Shown here piece after piece: positions 56,756 to 64,000 of a DNA stretch of 64,000 bases (position 1 is its first letter; the number at the start of each line of letters is the position of its first letter). The stretch lies in assembly GCF_904849725.1 (NCBI RefSeq), contig NC_058523.1, positions 336,453,948 to 336,517,947 on the forward strand, written 5' to 3'. The stretch comes from Hordeum vulgare subsp. vulgare (Eukaryota > Streptophyta > Magnoliopsida > Poales > Poaceae). A model generated the notes under the pieces. It was not told where the DNA came from, ran no database searches, and saw only the letters and a list, made by a program, of their open reading frames with translations. The position numbers and the translations under genes are program-made.

Positions 56756-59144
56756 TGTGACGCCCTCGATTTAATCGTACGCTAACCATACACGCAAATG
56801 CGTACGATCAAACCCAAGGACTCACGAGAAGATATCACAACACAACTCTAGACACAAATAAAATAACATCAACTTCATACTACAAGCGAGGGGCCTCGAG
56901 GGCTAGAATACAAAAGCTCGATAAACACACGAGTCAGCGAAAGCAACAAATATTTGAGTACAGACATAAAACATGGGGTGCCTTAGAGAAGGCTAGCACA
57001 AAAGATACAACGATCGAACGAGGCGAGGCCTCCTGCCTGGGAACCTCCTAACTACGCCTGATCATCAGCGGCCTCCACGTAGTAGTAGGCACCGTCGGAG
57101 TAGCAGTCGTCAGCGGCGGGGACCTCCATCTCCTGGGCTCCATCAACTGGTCGCAGCATACGGATCAAGGGAACAAGGGGGAGCAAAGCAGCGGTGAGTA
57201 CTCATCCAAAGTACTCGCAAGTCTTACATCAGAACTATTCTAATTATGCATCAGTATCAAAGAAGGGGGGGGTTATATGTGGACTGACTGCAGCAATGCG
57301 AGAATAGAGAGAGAAGGCCTAGTCCTATTGGACACTAGCATCTTCAGGGTCTTGCAGCAATAGACGAGAGTAGAACACGGGTAAAACATTAATAGTCATA
57401 TTGTTACAGCAATAATAAAGTGAGGTCACGCCTAAAGATCCTCCCTCGACTCCGTGCGAGGAAGCAATCCCGAGGCAAACTAATTCCAGTTAAGTAACAA
57501 TTGTAGTTGTATAAGATCGGGGCACACTCGGGAGCGCGCCACTACGATTGCTGACATCTGAAAAGCTTCGGCTGATACCGCGATGCCGAGTACCCATAAT
57601 TCTTCCCGCGTAGCCGGTTAGTGCGAAAAGGTCTCCGACCAACCCAGATCAAATACCCAAATCCATTAGCATTTTAATTAGGCCAACAACACAGTCTCAC
57701 GGGAATCCACCCGTCTTACAACTAATCACCAATGATCCTAGTAACATGGTCGAGTAACTGTGTGGTTGTAACATCGGGGGGAATCAGAGGTATCACCCTC
57801 GTTGGATTCCGAACGATGTACCCGTCAAGGTGGGCTTAGAGGAATCACCCTCAGGGGTCCCACACTTGAGGGGTTGCACGACAGAGGCGTCATCGGGAAT
57901 GGTGAAAGAGGAATCACCCTCGATAACCACGACCGACTAGCTATACTACAAAGATATCATCAGGAGTACTTAGTGAGTTGTCACCCTCGGTACCCGATAG
58001 TATCTCTGTAGCATCGTACAACGAAGGGCGTGTATGTGTTGTGTCGGGTCTGGCTCGTCGATCAGAGATCGAGATTTGAAAACAAGCGGGGCAACTAGAC
58101 TACGGGGTTAGAGGGGATGACTGCTCCACCTATACTAAGCATATTAAAGGTACAGGACTGAAAGTAGCAGTTCATCAAAAATAGGCTATGCATCAGATAT
58201 AGGAGCTAACTACAACAGTAGCAAAATACTAATGCAAGCAGTAGGAAGAAAGACATAAGTGATATAGGAATGATCAAGGGGGGTTTGCTTGCCTTGCTGC
58301 TCTGCGGCAAAGGACTGATCGGCAGGGTTGTAGATGTACCCGGCAGCAGCATCAGTCTCGGGGTCTACCGGTAAGAAGAGGGGGAAGAAACAATAAATAA
58401 TAGCACCGATGCAACACAAAGCATGACATGGCAAGATGTAGGCTAGACATGAGCTAACGCAACAACATCCGTCATAGACGGGTCGGAAGAATATCTGACG
58501 ATATTTTCCGGGTCTTGGGCTACTACCGGTTATACTGGAAACGATGGAAATGTTCCATGTTTGCTATGCTAGGGACGCGTGACAAACGAACGGGCCGTGT
58601 ATCCGGGTTCGTCTCGTTCTACTGATCAACTTTCATGTTGAAAATAATTCGATCTGACTTACGGATTATTTAATATTAATTTTTAAAGTTTTATTCAATA
58701 ATTAGGAATTAAAAACAGATTTGAATAATTTAATAAAAAGCTATTATGACATCAGCATGATGGCATGCTGACATCAACAGTTGACTGGTCAACTGACCAG
58801 CGGGTCCCGAACGTCATGGGCACAAGTTTTAATTAAGATTAAATATTAATTAATCAGATTAATTTAGTGGGGGACCCACGTGTCATACTCTAATTATTCT
58901 AATTATCCGATTAATTAATTTAACTAATATATCTATTTATTTATTTAATAAAAACATTATTTTTATTTATTTTAATTATCGCGTGGGGCCTCCCTGTCAT
59001 AGACAGCGGGTGCGTTGGCCCCACCGGTAAGTGACCTTAGGCCAAATACTCGATTTTATTCACACATACATAATCATGTAAATATCGTATTCCTCCAAAT
59101 ATCTATATACGCAAATACATACATCGCATCTCATACATACATAC
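56756..59144 (-). mobile_element. Outer long-LTR Gypsy LTR, part 1 (terminal part)
   Basis: Starts TGTGACGCCCTCG after CAACG. It shares order and orientation of several words with the solo LTR nested in it and, inverted, with the chromovirus LTRs: the GAGTACT...AGTACTC hairpin at 57196-57216, GGAATGATCAA then TTGCTTGCCTTG near 58270-58295, and GACCAG.GGGTCC near 58795. So it is a related but distinct family on the minus strand. It is either the 3' LTR of an element extending to the right or a solo LTR. No coding region is seen. Confidence 0.65.
56774..56808. other. Terminal stem-loop of the outer LTR
   Basis: ATCGTACGC (56774-56782) pairs perfectly with GCGTACGAT (56800-56808) across a 17-nt loop, 18 bp inside the LTR end. 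Confidence 0.7.
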
Positions 59145-62100
59145 TGTCGGGACGCCGATCCTAAGCCATAGGAATCTAGCCTGTAACACATAGCATCCCT
59201 TTGCGGTCTCACGCACGGTTAACTCCTCGGCTGCAGCCTTACCTTACCCGGGACCGTTTGCGTCTTTTGACTCACGTATGCAATAGTGTCGCTAGCATTC
59301 CAATGTCAAAGAACCCGGATCGACATGTCTAGTCATAAACCAAAGCGGCAGTACCGTACAAGGACAGGCATACATGACCCAACAAAGCAGGTGTCGGTCA
59401 CCAGCGAGTGTAGACGAGTCGTAGCAAGCTACAAGGACTCCATTACATCGCGTGACATTTCCCCAAAGGGGACATACACAACAGCTAAGAAGGACACATG
59501 CCGGTCAACCAATGTGTCCGGAGCAGTAGCGAACTACCAAGGCTCATTGGATCACAAAGGGGCATTTCCTTGTAAGGAGTGCTACTAAAGTTCACGACTA
59601 GGTAATCCAACCCCATACATATCAAGTACGACACACGTACACATGGCATACCGATATGTATAGATACATCGATGGCATCACAACATAACCATAAACATAC
59701 AACCTTTATTTAAGAGGCTTGGAAGAGCCACACACATAATATTACACATTAAGGGTCTCACGACCCAAAATAGCAGTCATTCAGTTACAAGCCAGCGGAA
59801 GAGTTTAAACTGTCTGAGTACAGACAGGGCAACTAGAAGGCACATGGCCTGACTATACTACAGATCCAACGTAGGGCCAGATCGTAGCTGGGACACCAGC
59901 TACTCGTCGTCGTCGATGTCTACGAAGAACCCTCCATTAGGGTCATTAGCAACCTCTGCAACATGTATTAAGCAAACATGAGTACGAAGGTACTCAGCAA
60001 GACTTTAGGATAACTGACCACTCATGCAAGGTATCAAAAGGTATTGTGGGGTTTCATGCGGAAAGCCAGCATTTGACTCGTGGCTAGACAACTTGCATTT
60101 TTAAATAATTTTGACAACTTGATTTCTCGCACACGAGTCCACTAACACCACAACAATACACCATCGTGGAATCATTCCGTCTCCATACGAAAATGCCGTC
60201 CACGACACTCACGCTTATCTTGGCAATTTTATGAGTAGCCATTGAAGTTATCTATGAACAACATATGTCTCCAAGTAGTCCATATCCGCGGACGCGGCTA
60301 TTCGAATAGATCATAACCCTGCAGGGGTGTACTTCGTCACACACGCTCTCGCCACTTATCGCCATGTGCACGTCATGCACCTCGTCAACCTTCAAGCGGA
60401 AGGCCAGCGAGGGAGTCGGCCATGACCGTTAACCACACTAGTACCTAGTCCAGGTTTATCGCCTATCTGAGAGTGACCCGTACGGAAGTCCGGCCGAGGT
60501 TTCCGCCACGGCCTCAAACGATGTGCGCAGGGTTCCCAAGCCCACCATTCGGGTGCCACTTGGTACACCGTGCCAATGCCTACAGCATCACGGCCCACCT
60601 CTCAGGTCAGCACCATGCACGGCCTCCAACATTACTATAAACACCAGAAACTACTTGCAACTCCTGGACCGAGTACTACGCGATTAATAGGCCGAGCGGG
60701 GTCATATTTCAGGGCCCAGCATGTGGTAGTATCTAGTCTTGGATTACATACACGGAACTCAGTTCCTAAGGACGGTTCCAATGAAACAACCCGCCATGTA
60801 CTCCTACATAGCCTTTCACCGGTACCTTTACCAAATCAAGTTCAACACACAATCTTTGCTCACCGAACGCATTCTCACAATTCTGTTCATCTCCCAGATG
60901 ACAAACCATACACAACTGTAAGCATAGCATGCATAGCAGGATAAGGCACATCATAGCTCAAGCAACTACCAGGTATGCTAGGTTGCAAGGTTCGGCTATT
61001 TACTGTGACAAGGTTAGGTCATGCAAAGGAAGTGGGTTCAACTAACGTGGCAAAAGCAGTTGTAGCATTTGATCCTAATGCAATAAATAAGTGCAGGAGC
61101 AAGAACATGGGAATTATCGGAATGATCAAAAGGGTTGCTTGCCTTGTTGCTCAGAGGAGGAACGATATCCGTCAGACGGATATTCGGTGGAATCCGGGGG
61201 TGCGGAGCCTACCGAAATGAATGGCAACATTCAATAACAATCATATGCAATCAAAATGATGCATGAGCATGGCATGAGAATGCAAGGTGATAAGTTATTA
61301 AAATCAATATGTATTAGGTTTAGAGTTGATTTGAATCACATTCGAATATCAATTCAAACGGGTATTCTCGAATACCGATTTAATTGATTCGACCTGATGC
61401 TCAGATCAACTTGATGTTAACATGCATGAGATTTCATGTTAGGGTACTTATTTGTAAGTAGGACAGTGTGTGATCACGGCATTCATATTGAAATTTGAAT
61501 TTTTTTCCAAATTCCATTTAAAAAGTAATTATAAGAATTGATTTATTCCTTATTCCACATTTTAGGGTTCTTTAACTTTTTCAAACATGGTTGAAAATAG
61601 CATAATCAGAATCCTTGAATTTTTCTGATACTTTTTCATATATAAATTATTTTCATTGGAGTTACAGATTAATTTCTATGATTTTTACAAGTTTTAGCAA
61701 TTTCCTGGAATTATTTCTATACTGGAAATTCTCTTTATTGCATCAGCATGACGTCAGCAGGTCAGCCGACCTGTTCAGGTCAAACCTGACAGGGGGGGAC
61801 CCACTGGTCAGTGACCGAGGGGCTAACCCCGCGCTGACCAACCCCTAATTGGGGTTTGACCAGGCGTGGGGCCCTCTGGCAGTGACTGAGGGGAGGGCAA
61901 TTACGCCCTAATGGTCGGCCACGTCGACGCCCACCGGAGGGTGGTCGCCGACGACCAAGCCCGCGGTGGAGGGCTCGCCGGAGACGACCTAAACGGCGCT
62001 GCACGGCACCAATTCGAGCGCGGTTTGCAGCTACGGGACGCTGGCGAAGTAGCCGATCTGGCAGGGGCATCAGGGGAGGCTAGGGTCGCCGGGAGAGGCG

Positions 62101-63297
62101 CCGGCGACGAGCCGAAGCTCGGCCTTCTATGAGTGATGGCTCTAGGGCACGGGGAGGGCAACTGAAGGGCTCATCACACTCCTGGAGGCTCCAGGAGCTC
62201 GAACCCTAGCTCGAGCGCGTGGATCAGACACCACAGCGACGGCGACGACATGACCGGCGGCGAGGAGCTCTCGGCCTTGGTGGGGAACGGGGCTACGATG
62301 CACGGAGGAGCGTGGGGCGAGAGGGGAAACAATGACGAGCTCACGGCGGTTCCGATGGTGTTGCTGAGGGGCTCGGGGGTGCGCCGGAGGGAGCGAATCG
62401 ACGGGAGAGGTCCGGCGGCCGGAGGTGGAAGACGATGGCGTTGGGGGCGATGCAGAGCTCGAGGAAGCTTCGGCTTCTGCAGAGAGGACCAGAACGACGA
62501 GACGGAGCTAACGGACTACTCGGAGGAAGGTTCCCGTGGCTAGAAGCGCTGCGGCTCGAGCTCGAGCTCGTGGTAATAGCGGCAGCAGGAGGGAGGAAAA
62601 GATCCGAGAGGAGGGAGAGAGCTATCACTAGGAATGGATAGAGGAGGCCTCGGGGAGCTTATCCCCGTCGTCGCGCTGTCCCGGGGGGCTCTGGAGCTCG
62701 CCACGGCGAAGCAGGAGGTGGAGGGGCCGTCGTGATCGATCTCCCCTCTGCCAGAAGGCAGAGGAAGAAGACGACCCTGCCCCTGGTGGGCTGGGCCTCC
62801 TCAGGCGACAGGTAATGTTTTTCTTCCTCTTATTTTTTTTATGTTCTGTTCTGTTTTGCTAACTAATGTTTTGCTATTTATTTCAGCTCCAAAATGGTGG
62901 TAAAAATTATTTTAAAAACACCTGAATATTTGTTATAATATTCCTAACCATTTCCAAATTTTTCAATATTTTTGAAAATTTATAGTTTCTGATTTCAAAT
63001 TTAAAGTTTGAAACCAGTGGCTTTTGCATTAATTTAAAATGCTTAAAGTGTCAAGAAAATAGTTTTCTCCAATGCTCATTTACTTTCATGATTTATCAGA
63101 AAGTTTGAACATTTCTTGAGGCCATTTTGGGTTCATTGATTTCAACTAGTTTGAGATTTTCTTTATTTAAAGTAGTGGCTAGGGTTTTTGAGTTTTTCCT
63201 TTGCCACTTTCGTGTTCTTGATTGGAGAATTATTAGATGCAAATGCAAAGAAGACATGAGCACAAGACTAACTTGCTTAAGGGTTAGGGATGTGACA
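59145..63297 (-). mobile_element. Solo LTR of the chromovirus family
   Basis: 4,153 bp. On the plus strand it starts TGTCGGGACGCCGATCC and ends GGGATGTGACA, the complement of the ends of the 22698-36913 element. It aligns in reverse with those LTRs along its length, but more loosely than they match each other. Both sides are flanked by CATAC (59140-59144 and 63298-63302). The surroundings are CATACATAC-rich, which weakens the duplication evidence. No primer site or internal sequence is attached, so it looks like the product of LTR-LTR recombination. Confidence 0.78.
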
Positions 63298-64000
63298 CAT
63301 ACATACATACGACATCTAATACATCTTTTGTTTATTTTATTTTAACTCTCACACTCTCATCTCTCTCTGTTAACACACAACAGAGAACACAACACACAGT
63401 CTCTGTTAACTTCCTCAACATAGAAGAGAGCCAACTTCATCTCCTCCTACCGGAGTCAAACGTCGACGGATCGGAGCCCCGTTTGCCGAAACGGAACCGG
63501 GACGGTGAGGGGAACGCGATGGTGGGAGAAGCCCGAGGAGGGGCTCACCAACGTTGATGAGACGGCCCGGTGAAGCCGGAGTTCTCGTGAGGCGGAGGTG
63601 ACGGCGGTGATGGCGCGGTTCCGGTGGTGAAGGTGACGGTGAGGACGGTGGTGACGGTCGTTGGAGAGGGCCTCCCGGAGTCGTGGCCGGAGAGGAGAGC
63701 CCTCCGGTGAAGAAGGGGTCGGCTGGATCCGGCGAGGGTTGCCCCGGCCTCAAGGGGAGGGAGGCCGGCCGGTCATGGTGGTCGCCGGAGTTGAAGGGGG
63801 GGGCCGAGGTGGTTGTCGGGATGGCCGGGGGGGCGTTGCTGCCGGCGGGTGGAGGAGGAAGAGGCCGGTGGAGGGAGAGGCCGGCGATGGGGGGGAGCTC
63901 GCCGGCCGGGGTGGGGGCGAGGTGGAGAGGAGGGCTCGATGGGAGGCTCGGGCGTGGGGGTCTGATGCGTGGGGAGGGAGAGATCGTGGAGAGGGATTGC
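63298..64000 (-). mobile_element. Outer long-LTR Gypsy LTR, part 2 (GC-rich part)
   Basis: Continues the outer LTR after the solo LTR, first AT-rich with CTCTCTGTTAACA words, then strongly GC-rich with CCGG/GGTGG words from about 63430 to the edge. A GC-rich block at this relative place is also seen in the solo LTR (61760-62800) and the chromovirus LTRs. ORFs in it have no recognisable content. Confidence 0.55.

Overview
This is nuclear DNA of a grass of the Triticeae type (wheat, Aegilops or barley). The window holds LTR retrotransposons recognisable as Angela-like and WIS-like Copia elements (LTRs beginning TGTTGGAAATATGCC), a CACTA transposon with TTTGCCGTC-type subterminal repeats, long-LTR chromoviruses, and one host gene resembling the grass-expanded cyclin-F group. 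Family names come from memory of LTR ends and protein motifs, not from a search.

Layout. 1-992 (minus): 5' part of a cyclin gene running off the left edge, with a TATA box at 1096-1104. 1360-1915: small hAT-type MITE with a perfect 8-bp target duplication. 2190-3030 and 11863-12220: two inverted arms of an unclassified foldback element carrying GTGCAAC/GTTGCAC arrays, split by a decayed Angela-like Copia element (3031-11862, plus). 12981-14130 (minus): 3' end of a dead LINE. 14131-16197: fragments of decayed DNA elements.

From 16198 to the right edge the window is one nested stack. A WIS-like Copia element (minus) begins at 16198. A full-length chromovirus (22698-36913, plus, target duplication GTCAA) sits in its leader. 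An Athila-like Gypsy element enters its 5' LTR at 37624. A CACTA element enters the Athila 3' region at 44846. A long-LTR Gypsy LTR (minus) enters the CACTA at 56756. A solo LTR (59145-63297, target repeat CATAC) sits inside that. The WIS, Athila, CACTA and outer-LTR layers do not close inside the window.

Inside the CACTA a unit of about 4.8 kb is tandemly duplicated. Both copies carry a truncated transposase N-terminal ORF, a Transposase_24-like segment and a 196-bp foldback hairpin. The two copies have decayed in different places. Around and after them lie nine paired polypurine/polypyrimidine modules.

Only the cyclin looks like a working host gene. The chromovirus has an intact gag and a near-intact pol (three amber stops and one late frameshift). 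It also has an extra ORF upstream of gag whose pattern resembles a double-stranded-RNA-binding domain; that ORF and the CACTA hairpin are the observations I would check first.
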